From Magnetospirillum sp. SS-4 (GTDB taxonomy: Bacteria > Pseudomonadota > Alphaproteobacteria > Rhodospirillales > Magnetospirillaceae), in NCBI RefSeq assembly GCF_902729425.1, contig NZ_CACVCH010000043.1, positions 1 through 64,000 on the forward strand: a DNA stretch of 64,000 bases. The letters run 5' to 3'. Below the pieces are notes generated by a model, which saw only the letters and a program-made list of their open reading frames with translations, had not been told where the DNA came from and did not search any database. The position numbers and the translations under genes were made by a program. Positions 33,196 through 42,189 of the stretch are shown piece by piece (within the stretch, counting starts at the first letter, position 1; every line of letters begins with the position of its first letter).

Positions 33196-35310
33196 ATGAC
33201 CGGGCCGCGAAAGACCAAGGCACAGTTGGAGGCCGAGATCGCGGGTCTTCAGGCGGAACTGGGCGGGCTTCGCGCCACCCACCCGGAGATGTCCGACATC
33301 CAGCGGCGAATGGCGGAGACGCTGCACAGCCTTCAGGTCCACCAGGAGGAATTGCGGGCACAGAACGAGGATCTGCGGATCACCCAGGGCATCCTCGAAT
33401 CCACCGGCTACAAGTATCACGAACTATTCGAAAGCTCGCCCGCCGGCTATTTCATCATCTGCGACCGCTTCACCGTGGTGGACGTCAATATCGCCGGCCT
33501 CGGCATGCTGGGCCGCGCCAAGGGGCGCATCGCCGGCAAGCCGTTCCTGCTGTTCGTCGACCGCGACAGCCGTCCCGTCCTCGATCACCATTTCCGGCTG
33601 GTTCGCGGCGGCGACCGCGCCTCCAGCGAGATATGGATCACGCCCGAGGGGCGGGAACCGTTTCCGGTGATCCTGGAAAGCGTGGCGCTGAGGCGGGGCT
33701 GGGGCGACGACTGGCGCTGTCTTTCCACCGCCCTCGACATCACCGCCCGCAAGCGCGCCGAAATGGCGCTTCGCGCCTCGGAGGCGCGGTTCCGGGCGAT
33801 CTTCGAACAAAGCCCGCTGGCGATGGAGATCATCGACGCGGCCGGGCGAACCGCCATGGCCAATCCCGCCTGGAACGGGTTATGGGAAGCCCCGGACCAT
33901 GCCAGCCTCAAGCCCAGGATTGCCGAGGCGTTGAAGGGGCGCGGCGTCGAGATCGCCCCCATGGCGATTCCGTCGGAAGCCGACCCTTCGGCAAACCGGT
34001 GGGTCAGGGGCTATGTCTATCCCATCCGCCAGGGCGACAACGGCGCCATCCATGAAGCGGTGGTGGTCCACGAGGACATCACCGAGCGGGTGCGGGCCGA
34101 GGCGACGCTGGCCGAACGGACCGAACGGCTGTGCCGCCAGCACGACAACCTGCGGGTCCTGAGCGAGATCGCCGCCCTGCCCACCTCCGCCCCGGCCCCG
34201 CGCATGGCGCTGGCCCTCGACCTCGCCCGCCGCCATCTCGGCCTCGACCAGGGCATCGTCAGTCATGTGGACCGTGGGCGCTACGTCATCGAGCACCACG
34301 CCAGCGACGGCCCGTGCCGGGCCGGAGAGGTCTTCGACCTAGCCTCGACCTATTGCGAACTGGTGGTGGAATCCAACGACGTGATCGCCATCCCCCACAT
34401 GGGGCGCTCGCCCCATGCCGACCATCCGTGCTATCGGGCCCGCGGCCTGGAAAGCTATATCGGCGCCCCCATCCGCTGCCGCGGCGACTTGCGCGGCACC
34501 GTCAGCTTCAGCGCCGCCCAGCCCAACCGGCGCGATTTCGACGACGGCGACCGCGAGTTCATGCGGCTGCTGGCGCGATGGATCGGAGCGGTGCAGGAGG
34601 AAGAGGCCACCTTGCGCGATCTGGCCCAGTCCAACGCCGACCTGGAACAGTTCGCCTATGTGGCCTCCCACGACCTGCGCCAGCCGCTGCGCCAGATATC
34701 GAGCTATGTCGCCTTGCTGGAACGGCGCTATGGGGCCAGCCTGGACCAGGACGCCCACGACTTCATCGCCTTCGCCCGGCAAGGGGCGGTGCGGATGGAC
34801 CGCCTGATCGTCGATCTGCTGGAATATTCCCGCATCGGCCGCAATGCCGCTCCCGGCGAGCGCGCCGACCTGAACCGGGTGATGGCCGAGGCCCTCGGCA
34901 ATATCGGCGCGGCGCTGTCCGCATGCGGCGGGCGGGTGATGCGGCCCGATTCGCTGCCGGCCATCCGGGGCAATCACACCGATCTGGTGCGGCTGTTCCA
35001 GAACCTGCTGGACAACGCCGTCAAGTATCGCGATTCCGACCGTCCGCCGGTCATCGAGATCACCGCCCGGCCCCACGACAACCACCTGACCATTTCCGTC
35101 GCGGACAACGGCATCGGCATCGCGCCGGATTATTTCGACACCATCTTCCGGGTGTTCCAGCGCCTGCACACCCCCGACAAATACGAAGGCACCGGCATCG
35201 GGCTGGCCATCTGCAAGAAGGTGGTGGACCAGCACCAGGGAACCATCCGGGTGGACTCGGTTCCCGGCCGGGGCAGCACCTTCCACGTCACCCTGCCGAG
35301 CGGGCTGTAA
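33196..35310 (+). CDS. PAS-PAS-GAF histidine kinase (phytochrome-type HisKA)
   Basis: 704 residues, no transmembrane helix. An N-terminal coiled coil (about 1-65) is followed by PAS1 (about 75-195: YHELFESSPAGYFIICDRF...DITARKRAE), PAS2 (about 200-310: FRAIFEQSPLAMEIIDAAGR...HEDITERVRAE), a GAF-like domain (about 325-470) and HisKA with H in YVASHDLRQPLRQISSYVALL. HATPase: NLLDNAVKYRDSD, DNGIGIAPD, GTGIGLAICKKVVDQHQG. The SHDLRQPLR box is the phytochrome/GAF type. It diverges from the CheB-CheR kinase fusion, 167 bases apart, where both promoters must lie. No regulator is adjacent. Confidence 0.88.
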   Translation: MTGPRKTKAQLEAEIAGLQAELGGLRATHPEMSDIQRRMAETLHSLQVHQEELRAQNEDLRITQGILESTGYKYHELFESSPAGYFIICDRFTVVDVNIAGLGMLGRAKGRIAGKPFLLFVDRDSRPVLDHHFRLVRGGDRASSEIWITPEGREPFPVILESVALRRGWGDDWRCLSTALDITARKRAEMALRASEARFRAIFEQSPLAMEIIDAAGRTAMANPAWNGLWEAPDHASLKPRIAEALKGRGVEIAPMAIPSEADPSANRWVRGYVYPIRQGDNGAIHEAVVVHEDITERVRAEATLAERTERLCRQHDNLRVLSEIAALPTSAPAPRMALALDLARRHLGLDQGIVSHVDRGRYVIEHHASDGPCRAGEVFDLASTYCELVVESNDVIAIPHMGRSPHADHPCYRARGLESYIGAPIRCRGDLRGTVSFSAAQPNRRDFDDGDREFMRLLARWIGAVQEEEATLRDLAQSNADLEQFAYVASHDLRQPLRQISSYVALLERRYGASLDQDAHDFIAFARQGAVRMDRLIVDLLEYSRIGRNAAPGERADLNRVMAEALGNIGAALSACGGRVMRPDSLPAIRGNHTDLVRLFQNLLDNAVKYRDSDRPPVIEITARPHDNHLTISVADNGIGIAPDYFDTIFRVFQRLHTPDKYEGTGIGLAICKKVVDQHQGTIRVDSVPGRGSTFHVTLPSGL

Positions 35311-35347
35311 CGCCGGGACGGATGGAGAAGGGAGGGGAACGCTCCGC

Positions 35348-37414
35348 CTACCCCTCGACCCTGGAGAAATCGGCGAGGCGTCCCATGGCCGAACCGATCA
35401 GGGCCAGCAGCTTCAGACGGTTGACGCGCAGGGCCGCGTCGTCGGCGTTGACCGTCACCTTGTCGAAGAAGGCGTCCAGCGGCCGGCGCAACCGGGCCAG
35501 GGCGGCCATGGCGGCGGCGAAGTCCTCGCTGTCCAGGGCCTTGTCCACCAATGGGCCGACCGAGGCCAGGGCGTCGGCCAGGGCCTTTTCCTCGGCCAGG
35601 GCCAGCAGGGCGGCATCGGCGGGACCGGCGAAGGTGGTGGCGTCCTTCTTCTCCTCGATGCGCACGATGTTGGCGGCGCGGCGATAGGCCACCAGCAGGT
35701 TGGCGCCGTCGTCCGAGGCCAGGAAGGCGGCCAGGGCGTCGACCCTTTTCAGCAGGCGGACCAGGTCGTCCTCGCCGCCCAGCGAGAAGATGGCGTCGAT
35801 CAGGTCATGGCGCACCCCCTTTTCCTTCAGCGCCACCTTGAGGCGGTCGGCGAAGAAGTCGAGCAGATCGGCGCCGACCGCGTCGGCATCGGTTTCCAGG
35901 GCGACGGCGAAGGTCTTGCGCGACGCCTTGAACAGGCCCAGCAGCGGCAGCCGCAACCCGTTCTCGACGATCAGCCGGATGATGCCGAGCGCGGCGCGCC
36001 GCAGCGCGAACGGGTCCTTCGACCCGGTGGGCTTTTCGCCGATCGAGAAGAATCCCACCAGGGAATCGACCTTGTCGGCCAGCGACACCGCCACCGACAC
36101 CGGGGCGGTGGGGCAGGAATCGGCGGGTCCCAGCGGCGAGTAATGCTCGGCGATGGCGTCGGCGATCTCGGCCGACAATCCATCGTTCAGGGCGTAATAG
36201 CGGCCCATGATTCCCTGAAGCTCGGGGAATTCGCCCACCATCTCGGACGACAGGTCGGCCTTGCACAAGGTGGCGGCGGCAAGCGCCGCGCCCTTCTGCT
36301 CCAGCGACAGGAACGGCAGTTCGGACACCAGGGTCTGGATGCGCACCACCTTGTCGGCCAGGGTGCCGAGGCGTGCGTAGAACAGCCGTTCCTCCAGCTT
36401 GGGCAGGCGGCTTCGCAGGGAATGCCGGCGGTCGGTGTCCCAGAAGAACTTGGCGTCGGACAGCCGGGCGCGCAGCACGCGCTGGTTTCCGGAAACGACG
36501 GCCTTGCCGCCGTCGGCGGCCTCCATGTTGGACACCACGACGAAGCGGGGCGCCAGCGAGCCGTCGGCCTTCAGCAGCGAAAAGTATTTCTGGTGCGAAC
36601 GCATGGAGGTGATCAGCACCTCGGCCGGCACGTCCATGAAGGATTCGTCGATGGAGCCGGTCAGCGGCACCGGCCATTCCACCAGCCCGGTGACCTCGGC
36701 CAGCAGGCCGTCATCGGCCTTCAGGGTCAGGCCCTCGGCCGCCGCCAGGGCCTCGGCCCCCGACAGGATGGCATGGCGGCGCTCCACCGGGTCCAGCATC
36801 ACCTTGGCGTGGCGCAGCTTGTTGAGATAATCGGCGAAATCCTTGACCCGGAAGGTCTCCGGGGCGAGGAAGCGGTGGCCGGAGGTGAGATTGCCCGCCG
36901 TGACCGGCCCGAACGACGCCGGCACCACCTGGCCGTCGAACAGGCAGACGATGGACTGGACCGGGCGCACCCAGCGAACCGAATTACTGCCCCAGCGCAT
37001 GGATTTCGGCCAGGGGAAGCCGGCCATGGCGTCTTCGACGGCTTCCTTCAGCACCTCGGCGGTGGGGCGGCCCTTGCGGTTGATCACCGCGAAATAGAAC
37101 ACGCCCTTGCCGGTGTCGCGTTGCTCCAGTTGCTCGACGCTCATGCCGGTGGATTTCAGGAAGCCGTCCATGGCCTGGGCCGGCGAGCCGATTCGGGGGC
37201 CGCGCTTTTCCTCGGACACGTCGGGGCCGGCCAGGGGCAGGCCCTCGATCACCAGCACCAGCCGGCGCGGCGTCACATAGGCCCGCGCCGCCTCGAAGAC
37301 GATGCCGTTCTTGCCCAGGGATTCGGTGACCAGCTTGCGCAGGGCGTCGGCGGCGCCGGCCTGCATGCGGGCGGGGATTTCCTCGGACAGGATTTCAAGC
37401 AGAAACTCGGCCAT
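35348..37414 (-). CDS. glyS: Glycine--tRNA ligase beta subunit
   Basis: 688 residues. Beta subunit of the bacterial alpha2beta2 glycyl-tRNA synthetase, which charges tRNA-Gly. The N-terminus [17 protein letters not shown] is the family start. Conserved blocks such as [28 protein letters not shown] and [17 protein letters not shown] are visible. The C-terminal part contains the anticodon-binding domain. It starts two bases after the glyQ stop, so the two are translationally linked. It ends convergent with the PAS-GAF kinase gene at 35310. Confidence 0.95.
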   Translation of the reverse strand: MAEFLLEILSEEIPARMQAGAADALRKLVTESLGKNGIVFEAARAYVTPRRLVLVIEGLPLAGPDVSEEKRGPRIGSPAQAMDGFLKSTGMSVEQLEQRDTGKGVFYFAVINRKGRPTAEVLKEAVEDAMAGFPWPKSMRWGSNSVRWVRPVQSIVCLFDGQVVPASFGPVTAGNLTSGHRFLAPETFRVKDFADYLNKLRHAKVMLDPVERRHAILSGAEALAAAEGLTLKADDGLLAEVTGLVEWPVPLTGSIDESFMDVPAEVLITSMRSHQKYFSLLKADGSLAPRFVVVSNMEAADGGKAVVSGNQRVLRARLSDAKFFWDTDRRHSLRSRLPKLEERLFYARLGTLADKVVRIQTLVSELPFLSLEQKGAALAAATLCKADLSSEMVGEFPELQGIMGRYYALNDGLSAEIADAIAEHYSPLGPADSCPTAPVSVAVSLADKVDSLVGFFSIGEKPTGSKDPFALRRAALGIIRLIVENGLRLPLLGLFKASRKTFAVALETDADAVGADLLDFFADRLKVALKEKGVRHDLIDAIFSLGGEDDLVRLLKRVDALAAFLASDDGANLLVAYRRAANIVRIEEKKDATTFAGPADAALLALAEEKALADALASVGPLVDKALDSEDFAAAMAALARLRRPLDAFFDKVTVNADDAALRVNRLKLLALIGSAMGRLADFSRVEG

Positions 37415-37416
37415 GG

Positions 37417-38292
37417 TCAGATTCCCTTCCTGCTGGCCAGCCAGCCTTCGCAGCAGGCCTTGGCCAGGGCGCGGACGCGGCCGATATAGGCCTGGCGCTC
37501 GGTGACCGAGATGACGCCCCTGGCGTCAAGCAGGTTGAAGCGGTGGCTGGCCTTGATGCACTGGTCGTAGGCCGGCAGGGTGACGCCCTTTTCCAGCAGG
37601 CTCTGGCATTCCGTCTCGGCGTCGAGGAAATGTTGCAGCAGCATGTCGGTGTTGGCGTGCTCGAAATTGTGGGCGGAATATTCCTTCTCGGCCTGAAGGA
37701 AGACGTCGCCATAGCTGACGCCGTCGCCGTTGAAGTCGAGGTCATAGACGTTCTCGACGCCCTGGATGTACATGGCGAGGCGTTCCAGGCCGTAGGTCAG
37801 TTCCACCGCCACCGGATCGCATTCGATGCCGCCGACCTGCTGGAAATAGGTGAACTGGGTCACCTCCATACCGTCGCACCACACCTCCCAGCCCAGGCCC
37901 CAGGCGCCCAGCGTCGGGCTTTCCCAATCGTCCTCGACGAAGCGGATGTCGTGGGCCATGGGATCGACGCCGAGCCGGCGCAAGGATTCCAGATAAAGGT
38001 CCTGGGCGTTCTGCGGGCTGGGCTTCAGCAGCACCTGATACTGGTAGTAATGCTGGAGGCGGTTGGGATTCTCGCCGTAGCGGCCGTCCTTGGGCCGGCG
38101 GGACGGCTGGACATAGGCGCATTTCCACGGCTCCGGCCCCAGCGCCCGCAAGGTGGTGGCGGGGTGGAAGGTGCCGGCGCCCACCTCCATGTCGTAGGGC
38201 TGGAGGATGACGCAGCCCTGCTCGGCCCAGAAGGCCTGCAAGGTCAGGATCAGGCTTTGGAAGCTGGGCTTCCTCGCGCCGCTAATGCCCAT
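37417..38292 (-). CDS. glyQ: Glycine--tRNA ligase alpha subunit
   Basis: About 291 residues. Alpha subunit holding the class II catalytic site for glycyl-adenylate formation. Diagnostic segments: [99 protein letters not shown] 38292 gives the usual family start ([15 protein letters not shown]). The pair glyQ-glyS forms an operon. The C-terminus has ITKASHR-type helices ([21 protein letters not shown]). Confidence 0.95.
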   Translation of the reverse strand: MGISGARKPSFQSLILTLQAFWAEQGCVILQPYDMEVGAGTFHPATTLRALGPEPWKCAYVQPSRRPKDGRYGENPNRLQHYYQYQVLLKPSPQNAQDLYLESLRRLGVDPMAHDIRFVEDDWESPTLGAWGLGWEVWCDGMEVTQFTYFQQVGGIECDPVAVELTYGLERLAMYIQGVENVYDLDFNGDGVSYGDVFLQAEKEYSAHNFEHANTDMLLQHFLDAETECQSLLEKGVTLPAYDQCIKASHRFNLLDARGVISVTERQAYIGRVRALAKACCEGWLASRKGI

Positions 38293-38385
38293 GGGAATCC
38301 GCCATTTCAAAGGGATGCAACAAATTGGCCGCAACCCTAGCGGCGGGGCCGGAGCCGGTCAAGGGGGCGGGCGGCCGAGTTTCGC

Positions 38386-38700
38386 TCAGCCGGTGCTCCA
38401 CGCGCGCGGACGACGCATGCCCGCGATCTTGCAGGCCTGCTGCACATAGCCGTAGGGAAACAGCTCGAACACCCGGTTGCGGCCGGCCCCGTGGGTTTCG
38501 CCCAGATGCCGGATGACGTGGCGCACGTCGGGGGCGACCTGGCGTTCCTCCAGCCAGGACCGCATGAAGCGGATGGCGCTCCAGTGTTCCTCGCCCAGCG
38601 CGATGCCTTCCCGCCGGGCCAGTTCCTCGGCGACGGCCTCGCTCCACTCGGAGGAATCGATCAGATAGCCCTCGGCGTCCAGGCGCGGATTCTCGGACAT
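38386..38700 (-). CDS. DsrC/TusE-family sulfur-relay protein lacking the terminal cysteine
   Basis: 104 residues. The fold signature DAEGYLIDSSEWSEAVAEEL...HWSAIRFMRSWLEE and the C-terminal arm YGYVQQACKIAGMRRPRAW match DsrC/TusE, which carry persulfide sulfur on C-terminal cysteines. Only the upstream Cys (in QQACKIAG) is present. Eleven residues later, where DsrC and TusE have the penultimate active Cys, there is Trp, and the protein ends WSTG. It therefore cannot form the DsrC trisulfide and may instead be a regulatory variant of the family. The ribosome site GGAGAG supports ATG 38700. A candidate FNR-type palindrome lies about 57 bases upstream. Confidence 0.85.
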   Translation of the reverse strand: MSENPRLDAEGYLIDSSEWSEAVAEELARREGIALGEEHWSAIRFMRSWLEERQVAPDVRHVIRHLGETHGAGRNRVFELFPYGYVQQACKIAGMRRPRAWSTG

Positions 38701-38756
38701 GGCATGGCTCTCCGTTAAGCGAAGAGCAGTATGAAACGCCGGGGCGCCGCCATGGA

Positions 38757-38770
38757 TTGACGCCGGTCAA
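38757..38770. promoter_or_regulatory. Candidate FNR/CRP-family binding site upstream of the DsrC-like gene
   Basis: TTGAC-GCCG-GTCAA is a perfect 5-4-5 palindrome at 38757-38770. FNR-type regulators use TTGAT-N4-ATCAA and close variants, so this fits an anaerobic or nitrogen-oxide responsive regulator of the Crp/Fnr family. It lies 57 bases before the DsrC-like start (minus strand), a usual distance for activation. The identical-arm palindrome recurs at 49325. Confidence 0.6.
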
Positions 38771-38815
38771 CCGGCGCGTCCCTCCCCCGGCCGGGGCCGG
38801 AGGAGGGGCTCCGCC

Positions 38816-39322
38816 TCAGTCGACCACCACCGCGTCGTCGGGATCGTCGGCCCAGTCGGCGGCGGGCTTGGGCGTCCGGGCGATCCAGGCTTCCAGTTCG
38901 GCGACGTGCTCGGCTTCCTCGTCGGCCATCTCCGCCGCCATGGCGCGCACCTCGGCGTCGTCGTTGTCGGTGGCCTGCAAGGCGTAGTACTGATGGCCGC
39001 GCTTCTCGTTCTCCAGGGCGAAGACCAGGGCGTGATAGGGGGTCATCAGATAATGGCCGCCTTCGACCTCGCCCACCTCCGGCGGTTCGGCCATGTTCCA
39101 GCGGTATTGCCAGGACTTGAGGCGGGGCAGGTCGTGGGACGAGGCCCGCTGCGCCACCGACGCGCCGTGCAGGCGCGAATACTTGGCCATCTGCCGGAAC
39201 AGTTCGGCCACCTCGCGGTTGTTGTGAACCTCCATGGTGTCGGCGAGTTCGTCGTAGCGGTCCGCCGCCTCCTGTTCCATGGCCATGGCATGGGCAAGAA
39301 ATAGGGCTACCTTCTGGGTCAT
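38816..39322 (-). CDS. Rubrerythrin/ferritin-like diiron protein
   Basis: 168 residues, mostly helical, cytoplasmic. Candidate metal ligands include Glu residues in MEQEAADRYDELAD, ENEKRGHQYY, and the ExxH in MADEEAEHVAEL, typical of the rubrerythrin/ferritin-like four-helix bundle. Helix B of the first half has SRLH where an ExxH is usual, so the first metal site may be incomplete. There is no rubredoxin tail. Such proteins detoxify peroxide or bind iron. The start follows GGGAAGGA. It is transcribed in the same direction as the DsrC-like gene downstream, but a separate candidate promoter site lies between. Confidence 0.8.
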   Translation of the reverse strand: MTQKVALFLAHAMAMEQEAADRYDELADTMEVHNNREVAELFRQMAKYSRLHGASVAQRASSHDLPRLKSWQYRWNMAEPPEVGEVEGGHYLMTPYHALVFALENEKRGHQYYALQATDNDDAEVRAMAAEMADEEAEHVAELEAWIARTPKPAADWADDPDDAVVVD

Positions 39323-39471
39323 GCGGATGTCCTTCCCAGCCTGCCGGGACTACCCCGCGGTCCCGATCCTCGTTCCAGTATGCCCCCGAACGGTGATCGG
39401 GGCAAATCCAGACCGACACGATTCCCGTCTGCCCCCTTGCCGGCTCCGCGGCCAGAGTGTATCAATTCTCC

Positions 39472-40665
39472 ATGCCTATGATCTCCGATACCGCCTCGCT
39501 CGATGCCTTCTGTCAGAGGCTGAAATCCGCCAGCTACATCACCGTCGACACCGAGTTCATGCGGGAAAAGACGTACTGGCCCATCCTCTGTCTGGTACAG
39601 CTGGGCGGCCCCGACGAGGCCCGCGCCATCGACCCCCTGGCCCCCGGCATCGACCTCGCCCCGCTATACCGGCTGATGGCCGACGCCAGCGTGCTGAAGG
39701 TCTTCCACGCCGCTCGCCAGGATGTGGAAATCTTCCTGCATCAGGGCGGCGCCGTCCCGACGCCGCTGTTTGACACCCAGGTCGCCGCCATGGTGTGCGG
39801 CTTCGGCGATTCGGTCGGCTACGAGACCCTGGCCTCGCAATTGGCCAAGGCCCGCATCGACAAGACCATGCGCTTCACCGACTGGTCCATCCGCCCCCTG
39901 TCGGAAAAGCAGATCCAGTACGCCCTGGCCGACGTCACCCATCTGCGCGTCGCCTACGAGAAGCTGGTGCGCAAGCTGGAGAAGAACGGGCGCCTGGACT
40001 GGCTGACCGAGGAGATGGCGCTGCTGGCCGATCCCGCCACCTATCGCGTCGATCCCGACAACGCATGGCGCCGGCTCAAGCCGCGTTCCACCTCGCCCCG
40101 CTTCCTGGCGGTTCTGAAGGAGCTGGCGGCCTGGCGCGAGCGCGAGGCGCAAGAGCGCGACCTGCCGCGCCAGCGGGTGCTGCGCGACGAGACCCTGACC
40201 GAGATCGCCGCCCATCACCCCACCGACGTCAATGAACTGGGACGCACGCGGGGCATCGGCAAGGGGCTGGTGGAGGGCAAGATGGGCCTGGCCATCCTGG
40301 AAGCGGTTCGCCGCGGCCTCGACACGCCCGAGGACCGTTGCCCCGTCCCGCCCGACCGGGTCGAGGTGCCAAAGGGCCTGGGGCCGGTGGTGGAACTGCT
40401 GAAGGTCCTCCTCAAGATGAAATGCGACGAACACGGCGTCGCCAGCAAACTGGTGGCCAATTCCGCCGATATCGACGCCATCGCCGCCGATGACGCCGCC
40501 GACGTTCCCGCCCTGCACGGCTGGCGCCGCGAACTGTTCGGCGAGGATGCGCTGAAACTGAAGCACGGCCATCTGGGACTGGGGTTTTGCACCGATGGCC
40601 GCCGGCTGCGCCTGATTCCGTCCGAGCCGGTCGATCCCGCCCCTCCCGCCGCCATCATCGACTGA
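39472..40665 (+). CDS. rnd: Ribonuclease D
   Basis: About 397 residues. A 3'-5' exoribonuclease that matures tRNA and other small RNAs. DEDDy catalytic residues are visible: D and E in VDTEFMREKTYWP, D in KVFHAARQDVEIF, and Y and D in YALADVTHLR. An HRDC domain follows (about 210-300: REREAQERDLPRQRVLRDE, and LGRTRGIGKGLVEGKMG). The start is uncertain between ATG 39472 and GTG 39457; neither has a strong ribosome site. It is followed one base later by the YkgJ-type gene. Confidence 0.9.
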   Translation: MPMISDTASLDAFCQRLKSASYITVDTEFMREKTYWPILCLVQLGGPDEARAIDPLAPGIDLAPLYRLMADASVLKVFHAARQDVEIFLHQGGAVPTPLFDTQVAAMVCGFGDSVGYETLASQLAKARIDKTMRFTDWSIRPLSEKQIQYALADVTHLRVAYEKLVRKLEKNGRLDWLTEEMALLADPATYRVDPDNAWRRLKPRSTSPRFLAVLKELAAWREREAQERDLPRQRVLRDETLTEIAAHHPTDVNELGRTRGIGKGLVEGKMGLAILEAVRRGLDTPEDRCPVPPDRVEVPKGLGPVVELLKVLLKMKCDEHGVASKLVANSADIDAIAADDAADVPALHGWRRELFGEDALKLKHGHLGLGFCTDGRRLRLIPSEPVDPAPPAAIID

Positions 40666-40666
40666 G

Positions 40667-41296
40667 ATGTCGTCGGCTCCGGGCTATGGCGAGGCCCGGC
40701 GGCGGGCCGATCAGGCGGCCGGAGCCGCCCTCGCCCGCGAAGGCGGTCAGGCCGCCGCCGCCCGCGCCGCCGTCGCCGCCACCGATTCCTTCTTCGACCT
40801 GATCCGCCACACCCTGAATCTGGACGGCCATCTGGCCCGCATGGCCTGCAAGGCCGGTTGCGCATGGTGCTGCTACCAGCAGGTGGCGGTCACCTCGGCC
40901 GAACTGGCCCTGATCGTTGAGGCGGTGGCCGGACTGCCGCCCGAACGCCGCGCCGAGGTCCGCGCCAGCGCCGCCGAAGCGGCCGTCCGGGGGCGGGGGC
41001 TCGATCCCGGCCGATACTGGGCCGCCCACATCCGCTGTCCGCTGCTGGACGAGACCGACCGCTGCCTGGTCCACGCCGCGCGCCCCATGGCCTGCCGCGC
41101 CTTCAACTCGGCCGACGCGACGGTCTGCCACAACTCGTTCCTGGGCGAGACCGGCCGTATCCCCGTCCTGGCGGCCCAGCACGGCACCTGGGCCCATGCC
41201 CAGGCCGGGCTGGCCGACGCCTTGGCCCGGGCCGGAATCGCTCCCGGCCCGGTCGCCCTGGCGGATGGGCTGACTATTTCCCCAACAGCCCCTTGA
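40667..41296 (+). CDS. YkgJ-family cysteine-cluster protein
   Basis: 209 residues. Has the CxxxCC-type cluster seen as KAGCAWCCYQQVAV (near 65) and further Cys in RCPLLDETDRCLVHAARPMACRAFNS, which together form the Fe/Zn-binding motif of the YkgJ/UPF0153 family. It starts directly after the rnd stop, so it is in the same operon. It overlaps tail to tail with the minus-strand AsmA-like gene by 23 bases. The biological role of this family is unknown; it may bind a metal or iron-sulfur cluster. Confidence 0.85.
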   Translation: MSSAPGYGEARRRADQAAGAALAREGGQAAAARAAVAATDSFFDLIRHTLNLDGHLARMACKAGCAWCCYQQVAVTSAELALIVEAVAGLPPERRAEVRASAAEAAVRGRGLDPGRYWAAHIRCPLLDETDRCLVHAARPMACRAFNSADATVCHNSFLGETGRIPVLAAQHGTWAHAQAGLADALARAGIAPGPVALADGLTISPTAP

Positions 41297-42026
41297 CGGC
41301 ACCGCCGGCATCGGCGGGAACCAGGGACTTGGCCTTGTCGCCGACATTGCCCAGCAGGTTGCCGAAGCTGGACGCCGACTTGATGGCGCCGGCCACCAGG
41401 GAATCCAGCACCCGCTGCGCCACCTGGGCGGCGCTGGCGCCACCCGAATCCTTGCCGATTCCGGTCAGCACGATGTCGCCCAGCTTGGCGGTGGTGTTGG
41501 CGCCGGGAATGCCGCCGGCCGCCAGCTTGACCTGGCCGCCGGTGATGGCGAGGCGGTCGATCACCACCTTCTTGTCCTCGCCCTTGGCCGGTTCGGCCTT
41601 GGCCGCGTCCTTGCCGCCGCCCTGCTTGGCGGTGAAGGCCTTGACGTTCTTCTGGATGGCGTCGAGGTTGCTGCCGCCCGAGGCGATCTCGTAGGCCACC
41701 GCCGGGGCGCCCACCAGCACCTCCTTGACCACGATGGGATTCTTGCCGAGGGAACCGGTATCCAGGGCCACGCTGATCTCGCCCAGCCGAAAGGCGGGAT
41801 CGGACGAAAAGCCGGGGGGATTGGCGACCGACAGGCCGGAAATCGAGGCCTTGCCGTCGGACAGCGAGATCTTGACCCCGTCCACCGAGACCTTGACTCC
41901 GGCGACCTGGGTGCCGACCTCCTCGATGATGGTCTTGACGATGCCGTCCAACGACGAGAACAGAAACACCGCCGCGCCGATGACCACCGCCACGACGGCG
42001 CCACCGATGATAAGCAGCTTGCGCAT
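41274..42026 (-). CDS. AsmA-like envelope protein (single N-terminal TM)
   Basis: About 250 residues. An N-terminal transmembrane anchor (LLIIGGAVVAVVIGAAVFLFSS) is followed by a beta-rich domain: VKVSVDGVKISLSDGKASISG and the LAITGGQVKLAAGG repeat resemble the AsmA/DUF748 family, which has roles in outer-membrane lipid or LPS assembly. It is smaller than typical AsmA. The ATG follows AAGGGGAC. It overlaps the convergent YkgJ gene and diverges from the Tim44-like gene, sharing the 163-base region between. Confidence 0.7.
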   Translation of the reverse strand: MRKLLIIGGAVVAVVIGAAVFLFSSLDGIVKTIIEEVGTQVAGVKVSVDGVKISLSDGKASISGLSVANPPGFSSDPAFRLGEISVALDTGSLGKNPIVVKEVLVGAPAVAYEIASGGSNLDAIQKNVKAFTAKQGGGKDAAKAEPAKGEDKKVVIDRLAITGGQVKLAAGGIPGANTTAKLGDIVLTGIGKDSGGASAAQVAQRVLDSLVAGAIKSASSFGNLLGNVGDKAKSLVPADAGGAVKGLLGK

Positions 42027-42189
42027 GGACGTCCCCTTACCCTTGGTTGACAGAGGCACCAGTGTCGGCCAGAAGCGCGACCTTGTCGAGGAGATGTCGG
42101 AACCACCTGAATTTCGGTGGCGCATTTGCATTTCGCCGAGACCGACCTATACCTTAGCTCATCGAGATTTCTCCCGCGCAAGGACCGAC

